The translations under genes and the position numbers were made by a program. Shown one piece after another: positions 15,911 through 25,119 of a stretch of 64,000 nt of DNA. Source of the DNA: Kumtagia sp964244725 (GTDB taxonomy: Bacteria; Pseudomonadota; Alphaproteobacteria; Rhizobiales; Rhizobiaceae). The notes under the pieces are model-generated. The model was not told the DNA's origin. It ran no database searches and worked only from the letters and a program-made list of their open reading frames with translations. Where the stretch lies: the NCBI GenBank assembly GCA_964244725.1, contig CAXTJQ010000015.1, positions 36,682 to 100,681 on the forward strand. The letters run 5' to 3'. Within the stretch, counting starts at the first letter, position 1; every line of letters begins with the position of its first letter.

Positions 15911-18460
15911 TCAGCCGTTCCGGTCGAGGGTCTTGCGCGCCTTGTCGAACCCGGACCACGGGTCCGCGCCCGCGATGACGTTCGGGGTAGCATCGTTTGT
16001 CATGGTGAAGTGGTCGGGCGCGACATCGTCGTCCAGCGCGCTCCACGGCACGGGCATCGACACCGTGCCGGCGGCTTTGGCGCGAGCGGAATAGGCGGCG
16101 ACCGCGGTCGAGCCGCGACCGTTGCGCAGATAGTCGATGAAAATCTTGCCGCTGCGGGATTTCTTCGACAGGGTCGCGGTGTAGAGGTCCGGAGACGCCT
16201 CGGCCATGGCGCGGGCGAAGTCGTGCGAGAAGGTCTTTACGGTTTTCCAGTCGGCCTTCGGCGTCAGCGGCACGACGACATGGTAGCCCTTGCCGCCGGA
16301 AGTCTTGAGGAAGGACTGCAGGGCAAGTTCGTCGAGCCGCGAGCGGACGTCCCTCGTGGCGGCGATGACCGCTTCGCGGCCGAGGCCTTCGTCCGGATCG
16401 AGGTCGAAGACGACCATGTCGGGCCGATCGAGATCCTCGATTGTCGATCCCCAGACATGGATTTCCACCGTACCCATCTGGACCAGCGCCGCTATGCCGT
16501 CGAAATCATTGACGAAGAGGATGTCCTCGCCGTCCTCGGGGTCTCTGATCCTGGCGATCGAGGCATGCATGCCCTTGGAGGCGTGCTTCTGAAAGAAGCG
16601 CTGCGGGGCCCCGACGCCGTCGGGCGCGCGCACCAAACTCAGCGGACGGCGGACAACCTGCTTTTCCATGCGCGGCCAGACACTGGCATAGTAATCGAGC
16701 AGGCCTCGCTTGCTGATGCCGGCATCGGGCCAGAGCAGCTTTTCGGGATGCGACAGCGTCACGGCCGTTTGCTCGGGCTTGCGCCTTGCCGCGCCGGGCT
16801 TCGCCGGTCTCGTCTTTGGAGACTTCAGCTTTTCCGCCTTGTCCTTGGGGTCATCAACGGCCAGCTCCGCAACGACTTCGTTCGCCGGCTTGTCCTCGCG
16901 CACGCCCTGGAAGGACGCGTGGCGCAAAATGCCATCGTCCGTCCAGGCGCGGAACTCGATCTCGGCGACCAGATCGGGCCTGACCCAAACGACGCCTTTC
17001 TGGCCCGGGGGGGTATTGACGAAGGGCGAGCTTTTGACCAAGAGCCGGTCGAGCTTCCGCTTGAGGTCGGCGACGGAGCTCTGGGTGAAGCCTGTCCCGA
17101 CGCGCCCGCCGAAGCGGAGCGCCTCGCCCTCATGATAACCCACGAGCAGCGAGCGCAGGCCACGTCCGGGCGCGGTCGAAGGCAAATAGCCGACGATGAC
17201 GAACTCCTGCCGGTTGGTGCATTTCGACTTGATCCAGTCGAGCGACCGGCCGCTGCGGTAGGGCGCGTCGGCGAGTTTCGATATGACGCCCTCGAGGCCC
17301 ATGCGGCAGGCGTGGCGCAGCATCGTCTTGCCGGGTTCCACGAAATGCTCGCTGTACCTGAGAGCAGCCTCCTCGCCCTGCTCCTGCCCTATGAGACCCG
17401 CGAGCCTATGCTTGCGCTCGACGAGAGCCTCCTCGCGCAGGTCGGCGCCATCGAGAAACAGCAGGTCGAAGGCGAAGAAGATCATGCAGTCGGTCGCGTT
17501 GGCCGACAGCGCGGCCTGCAGCGAGGAAAACGACGCGACGCCCTTGTCTGACAGGACCGCGATCTCGCCATCGATCACGGCTTCGGCGCAATCGAGGGAG
17601 GCAATGGCGTCGGCGATCGCCCTGCCAAACTTGGGAGTCCAATCCAGCCCCGTCCGGGTCAAAAGCCTGACAGCGCCGCCGGCCAGATGCGCCTGGATGC
17701 GGTAGCCGTCGAACTTGACCTCGTGCAGCCATTCGCCGCCGGGCGGGGGCTGCGGTTTCAGCGTGGCCAAGGCCGGCGGAACAAAATCCGGCGCCTTCGC
17801 GGCCTCACCGGCGGCTTTTGTCGCGCGGGCCTTCCGAGCGTGCGCCGCCTTGGCTGGCTTCGCCTTGACCGGCGGCTTGCCCGCCGCGATATCTTCGATC
17901 GTTCGACCCGAAGTCACGGAGGCCGGTTCGTCCTCCAATATGTCGCCATCGGTCCGCGCGAAGCCGTCCTCGACCTTGATCAGCAGCCAGTTGTCGCGCT
18001 TCTCCTTGCCGCGCGGCTTGAGCCTTACGAGGTGCCATGCGCCGTGCAGCTTGTCGCCCTTCAGCGTAAAGCTGATGTGTCCCTTCTTCATGCCGAAAGC
18101 GGGATCGTATTCCGGCGTCCATTCGCCCTTGTCCCAGACGATGACCGCGCCCGCCCCATATTCGCCTTCGGGAATGTTGCCCTCGAAACTCCCGTAGTCG
18201 AGAGGATGGTCCTCGACATGGACCGCGAGCCGCTTTTCGTGCGGATCGAGGCTCGGGCCGCGCGTCACGGCCCAACTCCACAACACGCCGTCATGTTCGA
18301 GCCGAAGGTCATAGTGCAGGCGGGTCGCGTCGTGCTTGTGGATGACGAACGACCCGCCGGACGCGGTCTTGGCCGATTTGGCGGATGCCGCGCCGGATGG
18401 CTCGCCGGTCTTCCCGAAGTCGCGCTTGGCCCTGTAGGCTACGAGCGTGTCGGCGGCCAC
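15911..18460 (-). CDS. ligD: NHEJ ATP-dependent DNA ligase LigD (PE-ligase-polymerase)
   Basis: This 849-residue repair enzyme joins double-strand breaks with Ku. Domain order is 3'-phosphoesterase (about 35-190, IHKHDATRLHYDLRLEHDG), ATP-dependent ligase (about 235-540; adenylation lysine about K249 in EVKFDGYRIQ), and AEP-type polymerase (about 565-845; VVFDLDPDEGLG, KTSGGKGYHV). The linkers are Lys/Ala-rich. GTG 18460 is used because it follows the ku stop by one base and no in-frame ATG precedes the PE domain. The ORF stays open upstream only as a shadow inside ku. Length matches rhizobial LigD proteins. Confidence 0.94.
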   Translation of the reverse strand: MAADTLVAYRAKRDFGKTGEPSGAASAKSAKTASGGSFVIHKHDATRLHYDLRLEHDGVLWSWAVTRGPSLDPHEKRLAVHVEDHPLDYGSFEGNIPEGEYGAGAVIVWDKGEWTPEYDPAFGMKKGHISFTLKGDKLHGAWHLVRLKPRGKEKRDNWLLIKVEDGFARTDGDILEDEPASVTSGRTIEDIAAGKPPVKAKPAKAAHARKARATKAAGEAAKAPDFVPPALATLKPQPPPGGEWLHEVKFDGYRIQAHLAGGAVRLLTRTGLDWTPKFGRAIADAIASLDCAEAVIDGEIAVLSDKGVASFSSLQAALSANATDCMIFFAFDLLFLDGADLREEALVERKHRLAGLIGQEQGEEAALRYSEHFVEPGKTMLRHACRMGLEGVISKLADAPYRSGRSLDWIKSKCTNRQEFVIVGYLPSTAPGRGLRSLLVGYHEGEALRFGGRVGTGFTQSSVADLKRKLDRLLVKSSPFVNTPPGQKGVVWVRPDLVAEIEFRAWTDDGILRHASFQGVREDKPANEVVAELAVDDPKDKAEKLKSPKTRPAKPGAARRKPEQTAVTLSHPEKLLWPDAGISKRGLLDYYASVWPRMEKQVVRRPLSLVRAPDGVGAPQRFFQKHASKGMHASIARIRDPEDGEDILFVNDFDGIAALVQMGTVEIHVWGSTIEDLDRPDMVVFDLDPDEGLGREAVIAATRDVRSRLDELALQSFLKTSGGKGYHVVVPLTPKADWKTVKTFSHDFARAMAEASPDLYTATLSKKSRSGKIFIDYLRNGRGSTAVAAYSARAKAAGTVSMPVPWSALDDDVAPDHFTMTNDATPNVIAGADPWSGFDKARKTLDRNG

Positions 18461-18461
18461 G

Positions 18462-19340
18462 TCAGGACCCCTTGCCCTTGCGCGCCGGCGATGCGCGCTT
18501 CGGCTTCGCGGCGCTCGATTTTGAGCCTGCGGACTTGGGCTCCGGCGCATCCCTGGCGGGCGCATTGCCTGCCAGGCTCTTCTTGAGGGCATCGAACAGG
18601 TTGATGACATTGGACGGTTTGGGCGCGCTCTTGCCCCTGGCCGGCTTGTGGCCGGCGAGCTTGGATTTCACCAGTCCAAGGAGCGCCTTCTCGTATTTGT
18701 CCTCCAGGCCGGTCGGATCGAACGGCTTGGCGCCGCGGTCGATGATCCTGATCGCGATGTCGATCATCTCCTCGTTCGGCTCACCCTTCCTGACATCGCC
18801 GACCACCTCATCGGCGGTGCGCACCGTGCTGCCGTAACGCAGCGTCGTCAACAGCATGCCTGGACCGAAGGGTTCGATCACGGCAGGCCGTTCGCGGCGG
18901 TAAAGGACGATGCGGGTGAGTCCGGCCATTTTCTTCTTGTTCAGCGCATCGCGGATCACGGCGAAAGCCTCCTCCGACACGTCGTCGGCCGGGGTCACGT
19001 AATAGGGCGTGTCGAGATAGATTTGCTCGATACTCGCTTTCTCGACGAAGGTTTCGAGGCTCAGCGTATGGGAAGATTCGATCTGGACTGCGTCGAGGTC
19101 CTCCTCCTCGATCAGCAGGAATTCGTCCTTGCCGGTCTCGTAGCCGTTGACCTCGTTCTCGTCGCCGACCGGCTTGCCGGTGTCGGCGTCAATATAGCGA
19201 CGTTTCACCGTATTGCCGGTGGCGCGATTGAGCAGGCGAAACGCTACTTTTTCGGTCTGTGTCGTGGCGTTTGACAGTTCCACCGCGCACGTGACCAGCG
19301 AAAGCTTCAGGTAGCCTTTCCAGGCCGGGCGCGGGGCCAT
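18462..19340 (-). CDS. ku: Non-homologous end-joining protein Ku
   Basis: This 292-residue DNA-end-binding protein forms a ring on broken ends and recruits LigD. It starts with the bacterial Ku motif APRPAWKGYLKLSLV and has the conserved core up to about residue 230 (PYYVTPADDVSEEAFAVIRDAL, RERPAVIEPFGPGMLLTTLRY). A Lys/Ala/Pro-rich basic tail follows (about 235-292), typical of the Ku C-terminal extension that tunes LigD and DNA contact. ATG 19340 has a GGAG site 8 bases upstream. ligD follows immediately, forming a two-gene operon. Confidence 0.95.
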   Translation of the reverse strand: MAPRPAWKGYLKLSLVTCAVELSNATTQTEKVAFRLLNRATGNTVKRRYIDADTGKPVGDENEVNGYETGKDEFLLIEEEDLDAVQIESSHTLSLETFVEKASIEQIYLDTPYYVTPADDVSEEAFAVIRDALNKKKMAGLTRIVLYRRERPAVIEPFGPGMLLTTLRYGSTVRTADEVVGDVRKGEPNEEMIDIAIRIIDRGAKPFDPTGLEDKYEKALLGLVKSKLAGHKPARGKSAPKPSNVINLFDALKKSLAGNAPARDAPEPKSAGSKSSAAKPKRASPARKGKGS

Positions 19341-19485
19341 GCACAACTCCGAAACGAAATGCGCCGTGAACCGGCCAGCCGTTCAAACGCAGGCCTTGAG
19401 ACATCGTTCCTGCGCGGCCGGCGACGGTGACATGCCCACCCGATCCGTGGCATCGGTCGTGCGGCCGTTCACTGGTGACACCCGC

Positions 19486-19989
19486 ATGATCCCTCTTCTT
19501 GATCTCAAATCGGCCGACGCAAACTTTCGCGCGACCCTGCTCGCCCTGAACAACAACCATGCGGCTGAACTCTCCTGGCTCGATCCGAACGGCCTCGATC
19601 ATCTGATCGGCCAAGCTTTCCGCGCAGGCGCGATCGGCGCGGGCGATGCATTCATGATCGCGCTCGATCAGAGCGCGGACTATGGCAGTCCGAACTTCAA
19701 ATGGTTCCGCGACCGCTACGACCGCTTCGCCTATGTCGACCGCGTGGTCGTCTCGCCAGCGGCGCGCGGCGGCGGACTGGCGCGCAGACTTTATGCAGAC
19801 CTATTCGCAGTCGCCTTGGAGACCGGCCATACCCGCATCGTGTGCGAGGTCAATGCCGATCCGCCCAATCCGGCGTCCGACGCCTTTCATAGAGCGCTCG
19901 GCTTTTCGGTGGTGGGAGAAGCCTCCATCTACGGCGGGCAGCGAAGCGTCCGTTATTATCTGCGGCCGCTGACAGCACAGGATCGATAG
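19486..19989 (+). CDS. GNAT-family N-acetyltransferase
   Basis: This 167-residue protein has the acetyl-CoA-binding core of GNAT enzymes: VDRVVVSPAARGGGLARRLY (about residues 85-105, the pyrophosphate-binding Q/RxxGxG/A-type loop), then VCEVNADPPNPASDAFHRALGF, typical of small-molecule or protein acetyltransferases. The substrate is unknown. Start ATG 19486 follows GGTGA; the frame is open upstream. It is divergent from ku but the start regions do not share an obvious operator. Confidence 0.85.
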   Translation: MIPLLDLKSADANFRATLLALNNNHAAELSWLDPNGLDHLIGQAFRAGAIGAGDAFMIALDQSADYGSPNFKWFRDRYDRFAYVDRVVVSPAARGGGLARRLYADLFAVALETGHTRIVCEVNADPPNPASDAFHRALGFSVVGEASIYGGQRSVRYYLRPLTAQDR

Positions 19990-20120
19990 GCGATTTGCAG
20001 GCTCGGCGCAGTTGGCTGTCCCTCGATGCGCAAGCCGGTAAGTGGAAATTAACCGGATTGAGGTTTGATACAATCGTTAACGCGGCCGGAACGATCCAAT
20101 GCCGCCATGGTTAATTCGAC

Positions 20121-20453
20121 ATGTTCAGGCAGCGCCACACCACCGGCAAATCACTCGGCATCGGCGCGTCGATGATCGTGATCGCTTCGACGGTCGCCGC
20201 GATTACAGTGAGCAGCGCTTCGCCGACACGCTTGGAGAACAGCGATGCGTTCCCTGTGCCGTCGATGACGTCCAATGATTTGGCAGCTGCCGCCAAGGAA
20301 GCAAACCAGGGTGAGGCGTCCGACGCGACGTTCGTTGGCGTCGACCCCGTCGTGACCGGTCCAGTCAGCGCCGAATTCAAACAGGCGCGCGCCGCAGCGG
20401 GATGCGATAGGGCCGAGTGGCCGAATGTGCCCAAAGTCTGCTACCCGGACTGA
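20121..20453 (+). CDS. Small exported or membrane-anchored protein of unknown function
   Basis: This 110-residue protein has a basic N-terminus and a hydrophobic segment at about residues 12-32 that may be a signal anchor or signal peptide (IASTVAAITVSSASP). The rest is polar. Two Cys residues lie near the C-terminus (AGCDRAEWPNVPKVCYPD), which could form a disulfide. No family was recognised. It ends 19 bases before the convergent M3 peptidase stop. The role is unknown. Confidence 0.65.
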   Translation: MFRQRHTTGKSLGIGASMIVIASTVAAITVSSASPTRLENSDAFPVPSMTSNDLAAAAKEANQGEASDATFVGVDPVVTGPVSAEFKQARAAAGCDRAEWPNVPKVCYPD

Positions 20454-20472
20454 TCAACGCCGAAGTGCGCCT

Positions 20473-22530
20473 TCAGGCGATCCCGCGCTTCACCATCATC
20501 GCTTCGGCGGTCGGCATTTTTCCACGAAATTCCATGTAAAGCGTCTCCGGATCGCGCGATCCGCCGGCAGCATAAATATTCTTGCGCAGACGTTCCGCGA
20601 GCTTCGGGTCGAACGCGTCGCCGGTCTCCTCGAAGGCCGAGAACGCGTCGGCATCGAGAACCTCCGACCACATGTACGAGTAGTAGCCTGCCGAATAGCC
20701 CTCACCCGAAAAGATATGCTGAAATTGCGGTGTGCGGTGGCGCATGGCAATGGCGTCGGGCATGTGCAGCGCCGCCAGCGTCTCGGCTTCGAACGCCATC
20801 GGATCCGCCGGTGCGTCCGACCGCGCATGGTAAGCCATGTCGACAAGCGCCGAGGACGTGAACTCGACCGCCGCGAAGCCTGCGCCGAAGGTCTTGGCGG
20901 CGAGCATCTTGTCGAGCAGCGCCTTGGGCATCCGCACGCCGGTTTGCGCATGCAGCGCGTGTTTTTCCAGGATCGCCGGGACGGTCAGCCAGTGTTCGTA
21001 GAGCTGCGACGGCAGTTCGACGAAGTCGCGGCTGACCGACGTGCCGGCGACCGAGGGCCACGTCACATCGGTCAGCATGCCGTGCAAGGCGTGACCGAAC
21101 TCGTGGAACAGCGTGCGCGCCTCGTCCAACGACAGCAAGGCCGGTTCGCCGGCCGGGGCCTTGGCGAAGTTCATGACGTTGTAGATGATCGGCGTCGAAC
21201 CTCCGCCCAAACGGTAGCCTGACTGCAGCGCGCTCATCCAGGCGCCGGACCGCTTGGAGGGACGGGCGAAATAGTCGGCGACGAACAGGCCGAGTTCGCC
21301 GCCATCCTTGCGCCTGACCGCAAAGACGCGCGCATCCTCGTGCCAGGTGGCGACGCCGCGAATTTCGTCGAAAGACAGGCCGAACAGCCGCCCGGCGACA
21401 TCGAAACAGGCGTCGATGACGCGGTCGAGCTGGAAATAAGGCTTCAGTTCCGCGTCGTCGAAATCGTATCTCTCGGCCCGCAATTTCTCCTGGTAATAGC
21501 GCCAGTCCCAGCCGGCGATGGTCTCGTTGCCGCCGGATGCGGCCGCCATGCGCTGCAACTCGGCCTGGTCCTGCTCGGCCCTGGCGCGCGCCTTTTGCCA
21601 GATGGGCTCGAGCAGGGCGTACACGGCGGCCGGCGTCTTGGCCATCGTGTCGTCGAGCTTGAGCGCCGCGTAGGTCTCGTAGCCGAGCAGTTTCGCCTTT
21701 TCGGCGCGCAATTCCAGCGTGCGCCGCACGACCGCGACATTGTCGGTCGCGCCGCCGTTCTGGCCGCGATTGGTAAAGGCCTTCCAAGCCTGTTCGCGCA
21801 GGTCGCGGCGCGCCGAATACGTCGTGAACGGCTCGTAGATCGAACGTGACAGCGTGACTGCGAACTTCCCTTTTTGGCCTCGCGATTCAGCCGCCTGGGC
21901 CATGGCGTCGCACAGGAACCCAGGCAGGCCGTCGAGGTCCGTGGCGTCGAGCAGCAGGATCCAGTTCTTCTCGTCGGCGAGAAGGTTCTGTCCGAACTGC
22001 ACACCCAGCGAGGAGAGTTCCTCGCTGATCGCCGCGAGGCGCTTTTTCCCTTGGACATCGAGTTGGGCGCCGGAGCGGACGAAGCCCTTCCACTTCTTCT
22101 CCAGAACGCGCAACGTTTCGGCATCCAGACCGAGTTCGGCGCGACGCTGGTAGAGGTCGTCGATCCGCGCGAACAGGTGCTCGTTCATCGAGATTCCGGA
22201 AAAATGCCGCGACAGTTTCGGCGAGATCGCGACCTCGAGCGCCTGGATCGCGTCGTTGGTGTTGGCGCCTGCGCGGCACCAGAAGATCGAGCCGACGCGG
22301 TCCAGCGCTTCGCCGGAAAGTTCGAGCGCGGCGATCGTGTTGTCGACGGTCGGCGCTTCCGGGTTGGCGACGATCGCGTCGATCTCGGCCTGATGGGCGA
22401 TGAGCGCGGCCTCGTAGACCGGAGCGAAATCGTCGTCGTCCAGACGCGCGAAATCGGGCAGGCCGGACGGGCCGTTCCAGGCGGTCAGCGGGTGCGTCGA
22501 AAGGTCGATGGCGGTCGCTGCGATGGTCAT
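20473..22530 (-). CDS. M3 family zinc metallopeptidase (oligopeptidase A/Dcp type)
   Basis: This 685-residue cytoplasmic peptidase degrades oligopeptides. The zinc motif HEFGH lies at about residues 476-480 (TLFHEFGHALHGML), and the second-ligand region reads SRDFVELPSQ. The N-terminal helical domain resembles peptidyl-dipeptidase Dcp and oligopeptidase A. Start ATG 22530 (MTIAATAIDLSTHPL) is favoured; the longer frame up to 23142 overlaps the marR gene and is a shadow. It is divergent from marR, with 121 bases between their starts. It has no signal peptide. Confidence 0.93.
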   Translation of the reverse strand: MTIAATAIDLSTHPLTAWNGPSGLPDFARLDDDDFAPVYEAALIAHQAEIDAIVANPEAPTVDNTIAALELSGEALDRVGSIFWCRAGANTNDAIQALEVAISPKLSRHFSGISMNEHLFARIDDLYQRRAELGLDAETLRVLEKKWKGFVRSGAQLDVQGKKRLAAISEELSSLGVQFGQNLLADEKNWILLLDATDLDGLPGFLCDAMAQAAESRGQKGKFAVTLSRSIYEPFTTYSARRDLREQAWKAFTNRGQNGGATDNVAVVRRTLELRAEKAKLLGYETYAALKLDDTMAKTPAAVYALLEPIWQKARARAEQDQAELQRMAAASGGNETIAGWDWRYYQEKLRAERYDFDDAELKPYFQLDRVIDACFDVAGRLFGLSFDEIRGVATWHEDARVFAVRRKDGGELGLFVADYFARPSKRSGAWMSALQSGYRLGGGSTPIIYNVMNFAKAPAGEPALLSLDEARTLFHEFGHALHGMLTDVTWPSVAGTSVSRDFVELPSQLYEHWLTVPAILEKHALHAQTGVRMPKALLDKMLAAKTFGAGFAAVEFTSSALVDMAYHARSDAPADPMAFEAETLAALHMPDAIAMRHRTPQFQHIFSGEGYSAGYYSYMWSEVLDADAFSAFEETGDAFDPKLAERLRKNIYAAGGSRDPETLYMEFRGKMPTAEAMMVKRGIA

Positions 22531-22613
22531 GCGCCGGTGTCTCCGTGGGAAGCGCCGGATGTAGGGCCAGGTCTCCGGCAGCGCAACCGCCTTGACGCGG
22601 GCCAACGGAAACC

Positions 22614-22644
22614 CTAAGTCTAGCATATAATAAGGCTGGCTTAG
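22614..22644 (+). promoter_or_regulatory. Inverted repeat spanning a perfect TATAAT before the marR gene
   Basis: CTAAGTCTAGC (22614-22624) and GCTGGCTTAG (22635-22644) form an imperfect inverted repeat around TATAAT (22626-22631), just before marR at 22652. A regulator bound here would block RNA polymerase, so it is a good candidate autoregulatory operator for the MarR protein. No well-spaced -35 was found; TTGACG at 22592-22597 is too far away. Confidence 0.5.
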
Positions 22645-22651
22645 CAAAAAT

Positions 22652-23125
22652 ATGAACCGTTCATTCGATCCCGATTCGGTCGGCTTCCTTCTCGCGGACG
22701 TCACGCGGCTCATTCGCGCCGAAATGGACAAGGGAACGAGCGAGGCCGGCCTCGGGCTCACGCCCGGCGATGCGCGGACGCTGACGCACGCGGCGCGCGC
22801 GGGAGCGATCCGCCAGACGACGCTCGCCGACCGCATGGGCGTCGAGGCGATGACGCTCAGCGTTTCGCTCGACCGGCTCGAAGCCGCAGGCCTGATGCAA
22901 CGCACGGCCGATCCCGCGGACCGCAGGGCCAAGCGCGTAAGGCTGACCGATGCCGGACAGGCGATGCTGACGAAAATCCAGCCGATCGCGGCAGGCATCC
23001 GCGAGCAGGCGGCGCACGGCATCGATCCGGCGGACTGGAGCTGCCTCCTTGCGACGCTGAAGCAGGTGCGCGCCAATCTGTCGGCCGCGCGCGAGAGCGC
23101 CCGCAGGGAAAGCGCCGCGGCGTGA
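22652..23125 (+). CDS. MarR-family transcriptional regulator
   Basis: This 157-residue winged-helix regulator has a recognition region TTLADRMGVEAMTLSVSLDRLEAAGLMQR (about 50-85) and the wing (ADPADRRAKRVRLTDAGQ). MarR proteins bind as dimers to short palindromes and release on binding a ligand, often a drug or phenolic compound. An Arg/Ala-rich tail ends the protein. Its stop overlaps the start region of the efflux transporter gene that follows, and an inverted repeat spans its promoter (22614-22644), so it probably represses itself and the pump. Confidence 0.9.
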   Translation: MNRSFDPDSVGFLLADVTRLIRAEMDKGTSEAGLGLTPGDARTLTHAARAGAIRQTTLADRMGVEAMTLSVSLDRLEAAGLMQRTADPADRRAKRVRLTDAGQAMLTKIQPIAAGIREQAAHGIDPADWSCLLATLKQVRANLSAARESARRESAAA

Positions 23126-23127
23126 AC

Positions 23128-24387
23128 ATGCAATCCATCCATCCGCCCAGGCCGGCGATGAGCGAGCGCCGCGTCAGCCTGCTCGGCGCGCTGCTGGTGG
23201 CGATCGGTCCCGTGGCGATGTCATTGTTCACGCCGGCGATGCCGGAAATCGTCCAGGCCTTCGGCACGACCGAGGCGGCGGTCAAGATGACTCTGTCGCT
23301 GTATTTCGCCGGCTTTGCGCTGGCGCAGCTGGTTTGTGGCCCGCTTTCGGACGGGTTCGGCCGCAAGCCTGTCACCTTCGCCTTCCTCGGCATCTTCATG
23401 GTGGCGTCGCTGCTGGCGATGCTGGCGCCGACGATCCACCTCCTGATCGCGGCGCGCTTCCTGCAGGGCGTGGGAGCCGCCGTCGGCTGGTCGATCGCGC
23501 GCGCCGTGGTCCGCGACCTGTTCACGCACGACCGCGCCGCGCGCATCATCAACCTGATGGCGCTGATCCTGGGCGTCGGGCCAGCTTTCGCGCCGACGCT
23601 CGGCGGCGTGACCATGCAGCTGTTCGGCTGGCACGCGATCTTCATCCTGATGTTCTCGGCCGCCGTGGTGATGATGGTTCTGGTCGGGCTCTTCATGGTC
23701 GAGACCGTGCAGCGCGACCTGTCGCGCATCCGTCCCAAGGCGCTGATCGCCTCCTACCGGACGATCTTGGGCTCGCGTTATTTCGTGCTGTCGAGCGTCG
23801 TCACGGCCGGCACGATCGGCGCTCTCTACACGCAGGCGACAGTGCTGCCGTTCATCCTGATGGAGCGCGTCGGCCTGACGCCGACGCAGTTCGGCGCCGC
23901 CATGCTGATGCAGTCGGGGTCATTCTTCCTCGGCTCCCTGGTCGTGCGGCAGTTGTTGAAGCGCTTCGGCGCCTACCGGATACTGCCTGCGGGCCTGGCC
24001 TTCGTCGCTGCCGGCGCCGTCGCGCTGGCCGGTGGTCTGCGCCTCTTCGAGCCGCAATTTGCTACGGTGATGGGTCCCGTCGCCTTCTACGCCTTCGGCA
24101 TCGCCTTCGTGATGCCGGCGATGTCGACGGCGGCGCTCGCACCGTTCCCGCGCATGGCCGGCGCCGCGTCGTCGATGAACGGCTTCTTCCAGATGGGCGG
24201 CGGGCTGGCCGGCGGCATCGTCTGCGCGCTGATCGGCGATCCGCTGCACGCCATGGCGACCGTCATTCCCGGCATGGGTCTGATGGCGATCGTCGCCTGG
24301 CTGTTCTGGCGGCGGCTTCCGGAGCCGGCCGCGGCGTCGGTCGTGCAGGCCGAACCGGTGATCGAGCCGGTGATCGAGCCGGTCTGA
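23128..24387 (+). CDS. Bcr/CflA-type multidrug efflux MFS transporter
   Basis: This inner-membrane transporter of about 419 residues has 12 hydrophobic segments. It carries the MFS motif A between helices 2 and 3 (GPLSDGFGRKPV) and the family start SLLGALLVAIGPVAMSLFTPAMPEI. It likely exports drugs by proton antiport. ATG 23128 is 3 bases after the marR stop; GTG 23122 overlaps it. The C-terminal end carries a short tandem repeat (EPVIEPVIEPV), which could be recent slippage. Regulation by the upstream MarR protein is inferred from gene order. Confidence 0.9.
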   Translation: MQSIHPPRPAMSERRVSLLGALLVAIGPVAMSLFTPAMPEIVQAFGTTEAAVKMTLSLYFAGFALAQLVCGPLSDGFGRKPVTFAFLGIFMVASLLAMLAPTIHLLIAARFLQGVGAAVGWSIARAVVRDLFTHDRAARIINLMALILGVGPAFAPTLGGVTMQLFGWHAIFILMFSAAVVMMVLVGLFMVETVQRDLSRIRPKALIASYRTILGSRYFVLSSVVTAGTIGALYTQATVLPFILMERVGLTPTQFGAAMLMQSGSFFLGSLVVRQLLKRFGAYRILPAGLAFVAAGAVALAGGLRLFEPQFATVMGPVAFYAFGIAFVMPAMSTAALAPFPRMAGAASSMNGFFQMGGGLAGGIVCALIGDPLHAMATVIPGMGLMAIVAWLFWRRLPEPAAASVVQAEPVIEPVIEPV

Positions 24388-24390
24388 CGC

Positions 24391-25053
24391 TCAGCCGGCC
24401 TTGGCGCGCAAGTCGATATCGGGACGTTCGAAGTCGCCGGTGGCGCGGTTCATGACCCAGAGTTCGCCGGTCGAGATGTCGAACCAGGCGCCCGAGATCA
24501 GCAGGCTGCCTGCCTCTTCCAGCGCCTTTACGTACGGAAACGTCCGCAAATTGGCGATCGAATAGCGGATCGAGATGCGCTCCAGCGCGGTTTGGCGCTC
24601 GCCGGCCGTGAACAGCGCGTTGTTGGTCACCGCGTCGGCGGCAGGCGCCAGCAGGCTCATCCACTTGCCGATGAAATCGCCCGGCGCCAGCGGCTCGTCG
24701 CCCGCCGAAAGCGCGGCGCGGATGCCGCCACAGCGGCCGTGGCCGATGACCACGATGTTGCGCACCTTCAGGCTCTGGACGGCGAACTCCAGGGCCGCCG
24801 ATGTCGAATGGTATTCGCCGTCCGGCGTATAGGGCGGCACGAGATTGGCGACGTTGCGCAGCACGAAGAGTTCGCCCGGACCGGCGTCGAAGATGACCTC
24901 GGGCGCGGCGCGCGAGTCGCAGCAGGCGATGACCATGGTCTCGGGCGCCTGACCGTCGCGCGCCAGCGTGCGATACCGTTGCGTGTTGGCCGCGTACGGG
25001 CCGGACATGAAATCGCGGTAGCCGGCAAGCAGATGGTCGGGGAGGTCGGTCAT
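24391..25053 (-). CDS. Beta-type carbonic anhydrase
   Basis: This 220-residue zinc enzyme interconverts CO2 and bicarbonate. Zinc ligands are visible: C44 in ACCDSRAAPE, H105 and C108 in GHGRCGG. D46 and R48 form the conserved dyad. Length and the RNVANLVPPY segment match the bacterial beta class. There is no signal peptide, so it acts in the cytoplasm. It stops 3 bases after the end of the convergent efflux gene and appears to be a single gene. Confidence 0.95.
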   Translation of the reverse strand: MTDLPDHLLAGYRDFMSGPYAANTQRYRTLARDGQAPETMVIACCDSRAAPEVIFDAGPGELFVLRNVANLVPPYTPDGEYHSTSAALEFAVQSLKVRNIVVIGHGRCGGIRAALSAGDEPLAPGDFIGKWMSLLAPAADAVTNNALFTAGERQTALERISIRYSIANLRTFPYVKALEEAGSLLISGAWFDISTGELWVMNRATGDFERPDIDLRAKAG

Positions 25054-25119
25054 GCATTGACCCTACCGAAAATCCAGCGGCCTCGGCAATGCCCATTCGC
25101 TGCGGTGCAGCATGGACGC

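Noticed and set aside
22592..22631. TTGACG as -35 for the marR TATAAT box
   Set aside because: The spacing of 28 bases is far too long for a sigma-70-type promoter.
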